From the NCBI GenBank assembly GCA_910579965.1, contig CAJTWF010000001.1, positions 83,728 through 147,727 of the forward strand: a DNA stretch of 64,000 bases. Reading direction: 5' to 3'. A program made the translations under genes and the position numbers. Source of the stretch: an uncultured Oscillospiraceae bacterium (GTDB lineage: Bacteria; Bacillota; Clostridia; Oscillospirales; Oscillospiraceae). Positions 49,201-57,803 of this stretch are shown one piece after another (position 1 is the stretch's first letter; every line of letters begins with the position of its first letter). A model generated the notes under the pieces. It made no database searches and had not been told where the DNA came from. It was given only the letters and a program-made list of their open reading frames with translations.

Positions 49201-52200
49201 CCGCTCTTGCTGGACGAGTACCGGGCAAGGGCGTACTTCGGATCCGCCGTGTACAGGTTTCCTGCGCCGTCGGCCTTGCCGGTGTTGTCGTCAAGGACCC
49301 GATAGTACAGGTCAAAGGCGCACAGCGTGTTGGTAAAGAACAGCAGATCAAAGCTGAGGGTGGGGTTGACGGTGGAGGTGGACTCGGGGGTCACGTGGAA
49401 GTTAAAGTCCACGTTGTCCAGCGTATCGGTGATGGCCCCCGCCTTGCGCTTGTAGGGGCCATCTCCCCGGGCGATGCCCACCGTCTCGTCGTCGGTGAGG
49501 AAGCGCAGGATGGCGGGCTCCACGGTGAAGGGCGGGACAAAGTGGTCCTCCGCGTTGCTGCCGTCGGGGTTGGTGTTGTTGGTGATAAAGTCCACCACGC
49601 CGTTGCCGCGCAGGGGGTTCCGCTCGGTAGAGGTGTCAATGATGTCGTGGATTTTGAAGCAGTACTGCCCGCCGTTCTCCAGGTGCAGGCCGGAGTTGGG
49701 GAAGGTGAGCACCACGGCCCCGTTCTGTCCCCGCTCAATGGTGACCTGGGTGTAGTCCAGGGTAAACTCGGAGGGGAAACTGGTGGTGTCGGGGTGGTAG
49801 GTGGTGTAGCCCTCCTGGGGCGGGGGATTGCTGGAGCTGGCCACGATCTTATAGAGGGTGATGGTGGCTTGCAGAACTGCGGTGAGCTTGTCGCGGGCGC
49901 TCTTGCGCTCGGCCTCGCTGGCGGCGCTCTGGAGATCGTCCCACATCTCCAGGAAGCTCCTGCTGCCGCCCTTTCCGTTGTACTTCACGTCCTCAGAGAA
50001 GGTGAGGACAATGTCCGTATCGGAGGTGGGGTTCTCGGTGGTGCCCACGGTGGGCTTGGTGAAGGACTGGCGGACGATGGGTCCTGTGCCGTCGGAGGGG
50101 TGAATGGTGATCTTCTTCACGCCGCCGGCGGAGTAGTTCTTATCCGGGCCCGCGTCGTCCTTGGCGATGTAGTAGAAGTCGTAGGCCTGCTCGGGCAGCA
50201 TCCCGGTGACGCTGATGGTGCCGTCCTGGTTCATCACAGCCCGGACCGTGCCGGACAGGCCGTTGGTGCCCTTGTTCATGCCGGTGGTCACCTGCAAAAT
50301 GGCGTAGAGGCTGTTCAGAGGCGCGGTCTCCTGATTGGTGCCCGGCTCCGGCCAGGGGTAGGGGGTCCCCGCCGGGACGGCCACCCAGTACACCGTACCG
50401 TCCTCATCCAGCCGGAAGGTGAGGTCCACGCTGGTGGGGCTGGTGGGGGTGGGGGTGGGCTCCACGATGAACTTCGGCGGGGTCTCGTCGGCGGTGGTGA
50501 AGGTGAGGGGGACAATGGCGGAGCTGTTGGCCCCGTTGGCGTCCGTCAGCCAGAAGTAGACCGTGTAGGTGGTCTTCTCCTCCAGCCGCCTGTCGTTGAT
50601 GCGGAAGGTGTCCTCGATGTTCTTCTCCAGGGTGCGCACGCCGTAGCCCAGCGCACCGGAGACGGCGGCGGCCTTCAGCTCATTGACCGTGGGCGCCTGG
50701 GCGTTCTGGGGCATAAGGGCGTAGTAGAGCACGCAGTCCTTGTTGGCGGATACCACGGCCACGCTGTCCTTGGGGGAGGTGGAGGACATGTAGGGATAGC
50801 CCGTGTTGAAGGCGGGCACGGTGTTGTCCGGGGTGGTGAAGGAGACCACCTTGGTGGGGCTGCGCTGGCCCCTGTCGTCCACCATCACGGCGGAGAGATA
50901 GTAGGACCCGTCGGCGGTGAGGCCGGTGAGGGCGGCAGTGACCTCGGTGTCCCCCTGGGGGGAGATGACGGTGCCGGTCTGTATGGCGATGGAGCCGTAG
51001 GCCGGGGGCTTGATGAGATCGTCCTCGCCCACGGAGCCGTCGGTGATGGCGCTGACCGCCCAGTAGATGGTGCCCCGCTTATTGGTTGCGAAGGTGGCGG
51101 TGGCGGAGTTGGGGGCGATGTCGGTGACCGTGGGGTAGCCGGAGAGGATCATGGGCTCACGGGAGGATTCCTCGGCGGCGGTGGAGTCCATGACCTGGCC
51201 GTTGATGACGGCGGTGATGCCGGGACGGATGTAGATCTCGTCCGGCAGCATGGTCACGGTGGAGCCGGGGGCGTTGACGTTGAGCTTCTTGATGTCGCCC
51301 TCGCCGGACACGGCGGTGCCCGTGTCCAGATTCAGCTCCTTGATCTCCGCGCCCCGGTCAATGATGACGGTGGACTCCGTCGCGGCCTCGTCCACGGTCA
51401 GCTTGGCCACGGTGCCCTTGGCGGCCCGGACCTGGGAGCCGGGGGTCCGGTTGACTACCTCCTCGATGCGGCCGGCCAGATCCAGCTGCACGGGCACGTA
51501 GTCCTCGGCCCCCTCCTCGCCCTCCGCGGGCGGGGGATCGCCCTCCAGGGAGATGTACTTCAATCCCATGCCGTCGGGGGTGTTGTCCTCAATGTAGGCG
51601 CTGGTGCGCACAGTGGTGCGGCCGATCTCGGTGATGCCGTCGGCCTTGAGGGTGACGTAGTTGTCCTGGAGGTTATCCACCAGAAGCTCGTCGGCCACCA
51701 CGTTGCGCAGGGTGATGCTGGCCCCGCCGCTCTCGCTCTCGCCGGTGCCGCTGGCGATGATGCGGCCCAGGACGGTGACGTTCTCCAGCTTCACGTCGCC
51801 CAGGCCCACGCCGCCGGTGATGTACAGATCCCCGCTGATGATGCTGTCGCGGAGGGTCACGCCGGGGGCGGTGATGGTCACGTTGCCGAACACGCCGCCC
51901 AGGGCGTAGTCCCCGGCCTCCTGGAGGGGGGTGCCCACGATGCTGGTGAGCATGGAGGCCATCTCGCCCCAGGTGAGGTCCTTCTGGGGCCGGAAGGTCC
52001 CGTCGTCATAGCCGGAGACCAGGTAGTGCTCCAGGGAGGACTTGATGGTGCCCCGGGCCCAGGAGCTGATGTCCCGGGCGTCGGTAAAGCCCAGGATCTC
52101 CCCGGCGGACTCCTGGAGCATCATGTTGCGCCCCAGGATGGTGGCCGCCGTCTCCCGGGTGAGGGTGTCCTGGGGGGAGACGGTGGTGGGGGAGGTGCCC

Positions 52201-52532
52201 TTGATGTACTTGGCGGTATAGGCGATGCCCACGTCGTCGTAGTACCAGTCGTTCTCCTTCACGTCGGTGAAGGGGGTCTCGCCGGGCACGTGGTAGCCGT
52301 AGGCCCGGTTGACAATGGACATGAAGTCCGCCCGGGTCAGCTCCTCGGTGGGGGCGTTGGCCTGATCGGAGCGGATAAAGCCCCACTCCACCAGCTGGTT
52401 GAGGTAGGCGTCAGACCAGTGGGCCTGGGCCTGCTGTCCCGGGACCGCCGGCGCCAGCCCCAGCAGAATCGCCATGGCCAGCAGGAGGCTCATCGCCCGG
52501 GTACTCCAGCGGGCGCGGTATGTCTGGTGCAT
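46275..52532 (-). CDS. Giant S-layer homology protein, 2085 residues
   Basis: The ATG at 52530-52532 follows AAAGGAG. The signal peptide is AMSLLLAMAILLGLAPAVPG. Three SLH motifs occupy about 36-200 (LTRADFMSIVNRAYGYHVPG, WYYDDVGIAYTAKYIKGTSP, VSGYDDGTFRPQKDLTWGEM). A predicted beta-helix (VTITAPGVTLRDSIISGDLY) runs to about 460. Ig/FnIII-like repeats follow, marked by GTIYWAVSA, CVLYYALMP, GTVYWVAVP and WVFYAISP. A C-terminal segment after about 1760 has Big/cadherin-like domains and ends lysine-rich. It is presumably the main S-layer or surface protein. The C-terminal coding third is less GC-rich than the rest. Confidence 0.85.
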   Translation of the reverse strand: MHQTYRARWSTRAMSLLLAMAILLGLAPAVPGQQAQAHWSDAYLNQLVEWGFIRSDQANAPTEELTRADFMSIVNRAYGYHVPGETPFTDVKENDWYYDDVGIAYTAKYIKGTSPTTVSPQDTLTRETAATILGRNMMLQESAGEILGFTDARDISSWARGTIKSSLEHYLVSGYDDGTFRPQKDLTWGEMASMLTSIVGTPLQEAGDYALGGVFGNVTITAPGVTLRDSIISGDLYITGGVGLGDVKLENVTVLGRIIASGTGESESGGASITLRNVVADELLVDNLQDNYVTLKADGITEIGRTTVRTSAYIEDNTPDGMGLKYISLEGDPPPAEGEEGAEDYVPVQLDLAGRIEEVVNRTPGSQVRAAKGTVAKLTVDEAATESTVIIDRGAEIKELNLDTGTAVSGEGDIKKLNVNAPGSTVTMLPDEIYIRPGITAVINGQVMDSTAAEESSREPMILSGYPTVTDIAPNSATATFATNKRGTIYWAVSAITDGSVGEDDLIKPPAYGSIAIQTGTVISPQGDTEVTAALTGLTADGSYYLSAVMVDDRGQRSPTKVVSFTTPDNTVPAFNTGYPYMSSTSPKDSVAVVSANKDCVLYYALMPQNAQAPTVNELKAAAVSGALGYGVRTLEKNIEDTFRINDRRLEEKTTYTVYFWLTDANGANSSAIVPLTFTTADETPPKFIVEPTPTPTSPTSVDLTFRLDEDGTVYWVAVPAGTPYPWPEPGTNQETAPLNSLYAILQVTTGMNKGTNGLSGTVRAVMNQDGTISVTGMLPEQAYDFYYIAKDDAGPDKNYSAGGVKKITIHPSDGTGPIVRQSFTKPTVGTTENPTSDTDIVLTFSEDVKYNGKGGSRSFLEMWDDLQSAASEAERKSARDKLTAVLQATITLYKIVASSSNPPPQEGYTTYHPDTTSFPSEFTLDYTQVTIERGQNGAVVLTFPNSGLHLENGGQYCFKIHDIIDTSTERNPLRGNGVVDFITNNTNPDGSNAEDHFVPPFTVEPAILRFLTDDETVGIARGDGPYKRKAGAITDTLDNVDFNFHVTPESTSTVNPTLSFDLLFFTNTLCAFDLYYRVLDDNTGKADGAGNLYTADPKYALARYSSSKSGGDPVVNGISQPDPNGWVYLGNSGDVRPINSEDWRGRSLGKYFNGCDATSFPILKELDEDMRYQFVITMTKVGTLGGENDRPLWDDPVRFEVNAASGQANQLDALAGNSGMPNRADWNTYKDVDGSRDVGRWWNPKVKQEQKTLEMEKEFKDERLPRFADNNPIFASVTDTEVKIQMALKTPGWVFYAISPAVTSTSNNASKVQATRKLSPDDNDYLINPDTGMANVMPVPGNDALVFIASDKNAPPPTDGSVPMPAWMKGGKGDTDDPALPNLIEYPTPENITDGTANGISRRGSVQTTDTLEPETVTISNLDPNTTYYLYCVIRGNSTEDQSHVYIYRFTTDKAAKPKLNLTLADTGDGNQDFDTLDTACTVKYQMYTKDVASQIWILNQPLASFVDPTVGGVNALPPNYQNYTILQALTTTYSKSVAEVGKTPDTYLPNRPGDDTFYEDGYSVFDIYANDDARQRVYQLITSRAATTPDGVESDSDLTSDSKAQGSVTTRGDSVPVTGPQSLADAIEEDNTYVVLAYAIAPRKPGDPPGDHQRAGFKGADPVQKPKGGAPNLIDSLTLDLSLAKGSNGYNGSLVLTFDKPIYTAKKEPIDSDAFKSMMSKPPSLGVTVAPTGNGDVAVSAYQLSFTQMNSTQSIRISGDPARIYSYGGAEATEDLTISLREGNVDGRKQVYLFVEWGHPGDKDYAFWDTPKFWVDEIPVDGAVNLEGLSLSSTHQSWNDKPSATPDNRPYDYSITLDVNDIVTFTATTEPADGTENATIDWAAVGNGANAFEFTSGTKAKSVTIKALNATNSNQPVFLTCTAQNGSRTITKTIRVTINQSPTITGLKLGDQELKPAADGTYAAEMLYTANNNKGQELAVELSGASEEMLKNVKLTVDGGKSAKNGKPLMKVEPSGNVVTLTPDPTQIAYAVNEAKGDPVVATFTIGVAGSKDDKETLKITLKLKQGDKSDSGIFSQTPAKKK

Positions 52533-52590
52533 AGTTTGATCTCCTTTCTTCACGGGAAGCACGCGGAATGCGCGCTGTGACCGGCGCGCC

Positions 52591-53190
52591 CTACACGTCG
52601 TTGGCGGACCGGGGGGCGTTGAGCTGGATGCTGAACACAGCCTTGCGGATGGACACCTCCTCGTCCAGGCAGATGTCGATGAACCGGGATGCGTAGAGGA
52701 GCAGCCCCTCCCTGTCGCTGTTGAGCTCCCGCAGCACCCGCAGGTGCAGCAGCAGGGGCTCATCCGTCACCGGCAGCACCACCTCCACCACCTCGCCGGC
52801 CTTCAGGGCCGGGCTCTCGGAGTAGAAGGCCAGGCCGCCGCAGCTGAGATCGTGGCCCCAGATGGGCCGCTGGCCCTTCCAGCGGCCGGTGACCGGGTAC
52901 ATGAAGCTCTGAAAGTCGGTTTTGATGCGCAGGTTTTCCCGGGCCTCCGCGCCCAGCACCGCGCCGGGCTTGATGACCAGCCGCTCGCCCCGCTGCATGG
53001 TCACGGTGCCCCGCTTGTTCACGCAGTTGTTCTCCAGACCGATCAGCTGCACGTCGCCCAGCTTCACGAAGTCCACGTCTGACTCCCGGGTCAGGCGCAT
53101 CTGCACCACCTCAGAGCCCGGCGGGGACTCCAGCACCGCCTGGGCGACCGGATTTCCGTCCTTGTCCAGAATGAGATAAATGCGTTCCAT
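52591..53190 (-). CDS. PilZ-domain protein, possible c-di-GMP flagellar brake
   Basis: The 199-residue protein has a YcgR-N-like beta-barrel at about 1-90 and a PilZ domain at about 92-190 with the c-di-GMP motifs ARENLR (RxxxR-like) and HDLSCGGLAF (D/NxSxxG). In Bacillus the YcgR-type protein DgrA/YpfA slows flagellar rotation when c-di-GMP is bound. It starts in a TGATG overlap with the FlhB C-domain gene and shares its operon, which suits a motility role. The giant SLH gene follows 58 bases later. Confidence 0.85.
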   Translation of the reverse strand: MERIYLILDKDGNPVAQAVLESPPGSEVVQMRLTRESDVDFVKLGDVQLIGLENNCVNKRGTVTMQRGERLVIKPGAVLGAEARENLRIKTDFQSFMYPVTGRWKGQRPIWGHDLSCGGLAFYSESPALKAGEVVEVVLPVTDEPLLLHLRVLRELNSDREGLLLYASRFIDICLDEEVSIRKAVFSIQLNAPRSANDV

Positions 53191-53591
53191 CACGTCGCTC
53201 CTTTCGCGCTCTGGCCCTGGGCGGCGGAGCCGCCCGGGGCGCTGTGGGTCTCCGCCCGGGGGGCGGGGGCCGGCTGCTTGTCAATGGCCTCCCGCTCCCG
53301 GCGGGATCTCTCTGGGTCATTGGGATCAAACTTGAGAAAATAGACGTAGATTTCCACGATGGCGCGGTACAGGGAGTCCGGGATCTCCTGCCCCAGCGCC
53401 AGCTGGGAGAGCATGGTGGCAAGGGAGTTGTCCTCGTAGACCGGCACCCCGCTCTCCGAGGCCACCTCCACGATCTTTTCCGCCAGGTGCCCCATGCCGG
53501 AGGCCACCACCACCGGCGCGCCGTCTCCGCCGTCGTAGCGCAGGGCCACGGCCCGGCCGGAGGGGACCTGGGAACTGTCACGCCTTGACAT
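53190..53591 (-). CDS. ylqH: FlhB C-terminal-domain-like protein (YlqH/FhlX type)
   Basis: The 133-residue soluble protein aligns with the cytoplasmic domain of the flagellar export switch FlhB: AVALRYDGGDGAPVVVASGM, HLAEKIVEVASESGVPVYED, LATMLSQLALGQEIPDSLYR. The membrane part is absent, and the self-cleaving NPTH motif that should precede AVALRYD is replaced by SGR. Such stand-alone FlhB-C proteins occur in Firmicutes, where ylqH follows ylqG. The start at 53591 overlaps the upstream gene by 14 bases. An acidic/Pro-rich tail follows the domain. Confidence 0.85.
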   Translation of the reverse strand: MSRRDSSQVPSGRAVALRYDGGDGAPVVVASGMGHLAEKIVEVASESGVPVYEDNSLATMLSQLALGQEIPDSLYRAIVEIYVYFLKFDPNDPERSRREREAIDKQPAPAPRAETHSAPGGSAAQGQSAKGAT

Positions 53592-55017
53592 CGATACTGT
53601 TCGCTCCTTCAAAGATTTTCGGGAACACGGCGGAGATGGCCAGGGGCTTCGCCATCTCCTGCACCTGCACCACGTTGGGCTTCATGCCGTTCTCGCTGAG
53701 AATGCGGGTCATCTCCTCCTGGACCACCCCGGCGAAGGGGGACACCGTCCGGGGACAGAAGAGCTGGAGATCCACGTTGTCCCGCTGGCAGGTGAGCACG
53801 ATGTCGAAAAAGCCCAGGTTCTGGATATCCATTTTGAATAGGAAGCGGATGGTGTTGTCCTGATGGCCCTTGCCCCGCTTCAGGTTCTCCTCCGCGTCCG
53901 GGTCCACCCACATCTCGCTGAAGAGCATCTTCCCATCCCACTCCAGGGGGAAAATCAGGTGCAGCAGAGGCATATACACGCTCTCGTTGACCAGGAAGGC
54001 GGAGACAATGCTGCGGAAGGCGTCCTGGGCCTCCGCCCCCGCCCCGCCCCGGAGGGCCCGCTGGGCCGTGCGGGCCAGCTGGTCCGCCAGCTGGTCCTGC
54101 TCGGCGGCCTTGGTGAAGCTGTTGTGCTCCGCCAGATTCAGCAGCGCCGCGTCGCTGAGGGAGCCCAGCTTCTCCCGCAGGGTGGAGTGGGCGTTGAGCT
54201 GGTGGAAGGCCTGCAGAAGCCCCTCCCTGGACCCGTTCTCATACCGGGCCACGTCCAGGGCCAGCATGGAGATGAGGGACCGGGAAAGGCCCATGTCGTT
54301 GGTCTTGGAGGTGTAGCTGGCCAGAAAGGGCATGATGGCGCTCTGGAGCAGCTTTAGGCTGCCCGCCCGGTCCCCGGAGGCCATCTTCCCCTCCAGCTCG
54401 CTGACCATGCCCAGCAGCTGGTTGCCGAAGCTGGCCGGGATGGACCGGGTCAGCCGGGTGAGGGTGCGCAGCAGATTGCCCTGCACATGCTGGGAGGAGC
54501 TGTAGTCGCTGTAGCGCTTGAGAAACTGGAGGATGGAGCCGCGCATGACCTCGGAGGAGCCGGTGCCGTAGGCCTCCCGCAGTATGGCGAACAGAGGGCC
54601 GGTGAACCGGTTGCCGGCGTCCATCTGGTTCTTGAAGAACTTGGCCAGCTCCCCCTCGTCCATCTTCAGCATCTCCAGCAGGGCGGCCATGTCCGCGGCC
54701 ATGCCCTCCCCGATGCCCGAGGAGACCACGGTGCCCTGGTAGTAGCGCAGGATCTCCGTCATGGTCTGGGCCAGACCCGGGGTGTCGTTGAGGCGCTGAA
54801 GGAAGGTCAGATAGTTGGAGTCATAGCGCAGGGTGTGCTCGCTGCCGGCGGCGTCGCCGTTGTCCTGACGCTCCGTGCGGTTGTCCGGACCGCTGACGCG
54901 GGTGGGGTCCGGCGCGTTCTGTATGCGGGGGTCATTGGGCACGTTAGGCAGGTTGCGGTTGATGTTGCCTGTGTCGTGCCCCGGGACCGGATTGGTTACA
55001 CCAAGCAGATCTGGCAT
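53578..55017 (-). CDS. ylqG: YlqG-like protein, FliK hook-length-control relative
   Basis: The 479-residue protein has a hydrophilic N-terminus, a long helical middle, and a C-terminal domain of FliK_C type: FLFKMDIQNLGFFDIVLTCQ, then NVDLQLFCPR and EEMTRILSENGMKPNVVQVQ. In Bacillus ylqG precedes ylqH, as here. FliK-type domains touch the FlhB cytoplasmic domain to stop hook export; the YlqG/YlqH pair may be a variant of that contact. The ATG at 55017 is preferred over the GTG at 55024-55026 because GGAG lies eight bases before it. Confidence 0.75.
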   Translation of the reverse strand: MPDLLGVTNPVPGHDTGNINRNLPNVPNDPRIQNAPDPTRVSGPDNRTERQDNGDAAGSEHTLRYDSNYLTFLQRLNDTPGLAQTMTEILRYYQGTVVSSGIGEGMAADMAALLEMLKMDEGELAKFFKNQMDAGNRFTGPLFAILREAYGTGSSEVMRGSILQFLKRYSDYSSSQHVQGNLLRTLTRLTRSIPASFGNQLLGMVSELEGKMASGDRAGSLKLLQSAIMPFLASYTSKTNDMGLSRSLISMLALDVARYENGSREGLLQAFHQLNAHSTLREKLGSLSDAALLNLAEHNSFTKAAEQDQLADQLARTAQRALRGGAGAEAQDAFRSIVSAFLVNESVYMPLLHLIFPLEWDGKMLFSEMWVDPDAEENLKRGKGHQDNTIRFLFKMDIQNLGFFDIVLTCQRDNVDLQLFCPRTVSPFAGVVQEEMTRILSENGMKPNVVQVQEMAKPLAISAVFPKIFEGANSIDVKA

Positions 55018-55059
55018 TGGCGACACTCCATTTCATTCAATAAAAGTTGGTTGATGTCT

Positions 55060-55086
55060 TAATTTTTTCTCCTGCCCTGCCGATAA
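55060..55086 (+). promoter_or_regulatory. Sigma-D (FliA-type) promoter of the che operon
   Basis: TAAT at 55060-55063, a 15-base spacer and GCCGATAA at 55079-55086 match the flagellar sigma-D consensus TAAA-N15-GCCGATAT at 10 of 12 positions. It lies 93 bases before cheA. Confidence 0.75.
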
Positions 55087-55178
55087 CTTCTTTGATGAAG
55101 TCAGCGCGGGGGTAGTATGCCCTTTTTGGCGGGTTCTCCCGCGCATACCCAAAATACAAAAAAAGGTGGCGTTTACTT

Positions 55179-57272
55179 ATGGGCAGCGGCAACGACAGCA
55201 TCCTTGATATGTACCTATATGAGACGAATACGCTCCTTGAACAGCTTGACGGCATTCTGCTGGCAGCCGAACAGGCGGATACGTTCTCTCAGGACAGCGT
55301 CAACGAGATTTTTCGCATCATGCACACGATCAAAGGCTCCTCCGCCATGATGGAATTCCCATCCCTGATGACGGTGGCTCACCGGATTGAGGACCTGTTC
55401 TTCATTATCCGGGAGAAGGGGATTGACGTGGTGCCGGAGACGCTGCGCCCGGAGCTGTTTGACATGCTCTTCCAGGCGGTGGATTTCTTCCGGGGAGAGA
55501 TTGAAAAGGTTGAAAACGGGCAACCGCTCTCCGATTCTATCGACAGTATCGTGGATAAAATTAATAGTCTGATTGATAAAATTCAGGGCGGCGGCGCGCC
55601 GGCGGCGGCAGAAAAGCCCGCCTCCGGCGGCGGGGAGGCCCCCGAGAGCGCCGCGCCCGCGGCGGCGGATCCCTCCTACCCCTTCGGCATCCAGGTCTTC
55701 TTCGACGAGGGCAGCGGCATGGAGAACCTGCGGGCCTTCATGCTCCTCAACGGGGTGAAGGACTACTGCGCCGACTATCTGAGCGTGCCGGAAAATGTGG
55801 AGAACGATCCCACCACCTCCGAGATCATCGCGGACCAGGGCTTCTTTGTCTGGTTCCACACCGCCCAGGAGCGGGACAGCGCCATCCCCGCCGTCCACGC
55901 CGCCGGCTCCGTCAGCTCCTTCCAGAGCGTGGACGCCAAGGCGGAGGAGGCCCCTGCCCAGCCCGCGGCCGCAGCGGAGGCCCCCGCTGCGGGCGCGCCG
56001 GCCCCCGCCCCCGCTCCGGCGCCCGCCGGCGGCGCCCCCGCCCCCGCGCCCACGCCGGCCCCGGCCGCCAAGCAGCCCGCCGCGGCCAAGGAGAGCCTCA
56101 TCAGCGTGAGCCTGACCAAGCTGGACCAGCTGATGGCCGTGGTCAGCGAGATCGTTATCACCGAGTCCATGGTCACCGCCTCCCCGGATCTGAAGGGCCT
56201 GCGGCTGGACAACTTCAACAAATCCGCCCGGGAGCTGCGCAAGCTCACCGACGATCTCCAGGACGTGTCGATGTCCCTGCGCATGGTCCCCGTGTCCAGC
56301 ACCTTCCAGAAGATGAACCGCATTGTCCGGGACATGAGCAAGAAGCTGAACAAGCGGGCCAAGCTCACCCTCATCGGCGAGAACACCGAGGTGGACAAGA
56401 CCATCGTGGACGGCATCAGCGATCCCATCATGCACATCGTCCGCAACTCCATGGACCACGGCCTGGAGGAGACGGAGGCCGAGCGCATCGCTGCGGGCAA
56501 GGACCCGGTGGGCGAGATCATCCTCTCCGCCCGCCACACCGGCAGCGAGGTCATCATTGAGATCAAGGACGACGGCAAGGGAGCGGACTGTCAGGCCGTG
56601 CTCAACAAGGCCATCCGCCAGGGCCTGGCGGACCCGGACCAGGAGTACAGCCAGAAGGAGATCCTCAACTTCCTCATGATGCCCGGCTTCTCCACCAACA
56701 CCGAGGTCACCGAGTTCTCCGGCAGAGGCGTGGGCATGGACGTGGTGAAGAAGAACGTGGGCGAGGTGGGCGGCACCGTGACCATCACCAGCGAGTGGGG
56801 CAAGGGCATGACCACCACCCTGAAGATCCCCCTGACCATGGCCATTATGGACGGCATGGAGGTCTCCGTGGGCGGGTCCATCTTCACCATCCCCATCAAC
56901 AACATCCGCTCCTCTGTCAAGGTCTCCGACGCCGAGGTCATCCACGATCCCGCCCGGGGCGAGATGGTCAAGTTCCTGGACAGCTTCTACCCCATCATCC
57001 GGGCCAAGGACGTGTTCCAGATGGAGCAGGGCTGCGACAATATCGAGGAGGGCATCCTCATGTGGGTGGAGGCCGGGGAGCGGTCCTACTGCCTGTTTGT
57101 GGATGAGCTCATGGGTGAGCAGCAGATCGTGGTCAAGCCCATGCCCGCCTACGTCAACAGCTTCAATATTAAAAACTACGGCATCACCGGATGCAGCATT
57201 CTGGGCGATGGCAGCATCAGCATCATTCTGGATATTGCCAACCTGTACAACGCCGCCCAGGACGCGTTCTGA
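55179..57272 (+). CDS. cheA: Chemotaxis histidine kinase CheA
   Basis: The 697-residue kinase has an HPt domain with phospho-accepting His49 in IMHTIKGSSAMMEF, and a P2-like domain at about 165-250 (YPFGIQVFFDEGSGMENLRA). A Pro/Ala-rich linker of about 60 residues and the dimerisation helices (LTKLDQLMAVVSEIVITESM) follow. The ATP-binding domain comes next (HIVRNSMDHGLE N-box, DDGKG, GRGVGMDVVKKN), and last a CheW-like domain. It receives signals from chemoreceptors through CheW and phosphorylates CheY and CheB. It is the first gene of the cheA-W-R-B operon behind a sigma-D-type promoter. Confidence 0.96.
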   Translation: MGSGNDSILDMYLYETNTLLEQLDGILLAAEQADTFSQDSVNEIFRIMHTIKGSSAMMEFPSLMTVAHRIEDLFFIIREKGIDVVPETLRPELFDMLFQAVDFFRGEIEKVENGQPLSDSIDSIVDKINSLIDKIQGGGAPAAAEKPASGGGEAPESAAPAAADPSYPFGIQVFFDEGSGMENLRAFMLLNGVKDYCADYLSVPENVENDPTTSEIIADQGFFVWFHTAQERDSAIPAVHAAGSVSSFQSVDAKAEEAPAQPAAAAEAPAAGAPAPAPAPAPAGGAPAPAPTPAPAAKQPAAAKESLISVSLTKLDQLMAVVSEIVITESMVTASPDLKGLRLDNFNKSARELRKLTDDLQDVSMSLRMVPVSSTFQKMNRIVRDMSKKLNKRAKLTLIGENTEVDKTIVDGISDPIMHIVRNSMDHGLEETEAERIAAGKDPVGEIILSARHTGSEVIIEIKDDGKGADCQAVLNKAIRQGLADPDQEYSQKEILNFLMMPGFSTNTEVTEFSGRGVGMDVVKKNVGEVGGTVTITSEWGKGMTTTLKIPLTMAIMDGMEVSVGGSIFTIPINNIRSSVKVSDAEVIHDPARGEMVKFLDSFYPIIRAKDVFQMEQGCDNIEEGILMWVEAGERSYCLFVDELMGEQQIVVKPMPAYVNSFNIKNYGITGCSILGDGSISIILDIANLYNAAQDAF

Positions 57273-57302
57273 TACCGCCGGAGAGAAGGGAGCCTATCAA
57301 CT

Positions 57303-57779
57303 ATGTCTGAGGAAAATGTACTGTTTGCCAAGCAGAGCGATACCCCGCCCGCCGAGGAGATCCCGGCGGAGAGCCAGTCCGACAAGTACCTCATCTGCGT
57401 CTCCGACAGCCTGCTCTACGGCATTGACGCCGAGCAGGTGGTGGAGATCATCACGGACCACACCATCACCTACCTGCCCCGGGTGCCCCACTACGTGCGG
57501 GGGATCATCAACCTGCGGGGCCAGCTCATCCCCATCATCGACATGCGCCTGCGCCTGGGCAAGATGCCGGAGGATGAGCACTGCATCATGGTGGTGAATG
57601 TGGAAAACAACGTGGTGGGCCTGCTGGTGGACGGCGTGGAGCGCATGGCGGATATCCCCCGGGACAGCATCCTGCCCATGCCCACCCAGAACCCCCAGAA
57701 GCTCATCAGCGGCATGTGTTCCCTGCCGGAAGGGGCCACCATGCTTGTGCTGGACTGCAGCCTGCTCCTGCACGGATAA
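57303..57779 (+). CDS. cheW: Chemotaxis coupling protein CheW
   Basis: The 158-residue protein has a short acidic N-terminal extension and a full CheW fold: KYLICVSDSLLYGIDAEQVV, LPRVPHYVRGIINLRGQLIP, and DMRLRLGK. It bridges chemoreceptors and CheA. It begins 30 bases after cheA. Confidence 0.95.
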   Translation: MSEENVLFAKQSDTPPAEEIPAESQSDKYLICVSDSLLYGIDAEQVVEIITDHTITYLPRVPHYVRGIINLRGQLIPIIDMRLRLGKMPEDEHCIMVVNVENNVVGLLVDGVERMADIPRDSILPMPTQNPQKLISGMCSLPEGATMLVLDCSLLLHG

Positions 57780-57803
57780 GATAAATCGAAAGGAGCGGGA
57801 ACC

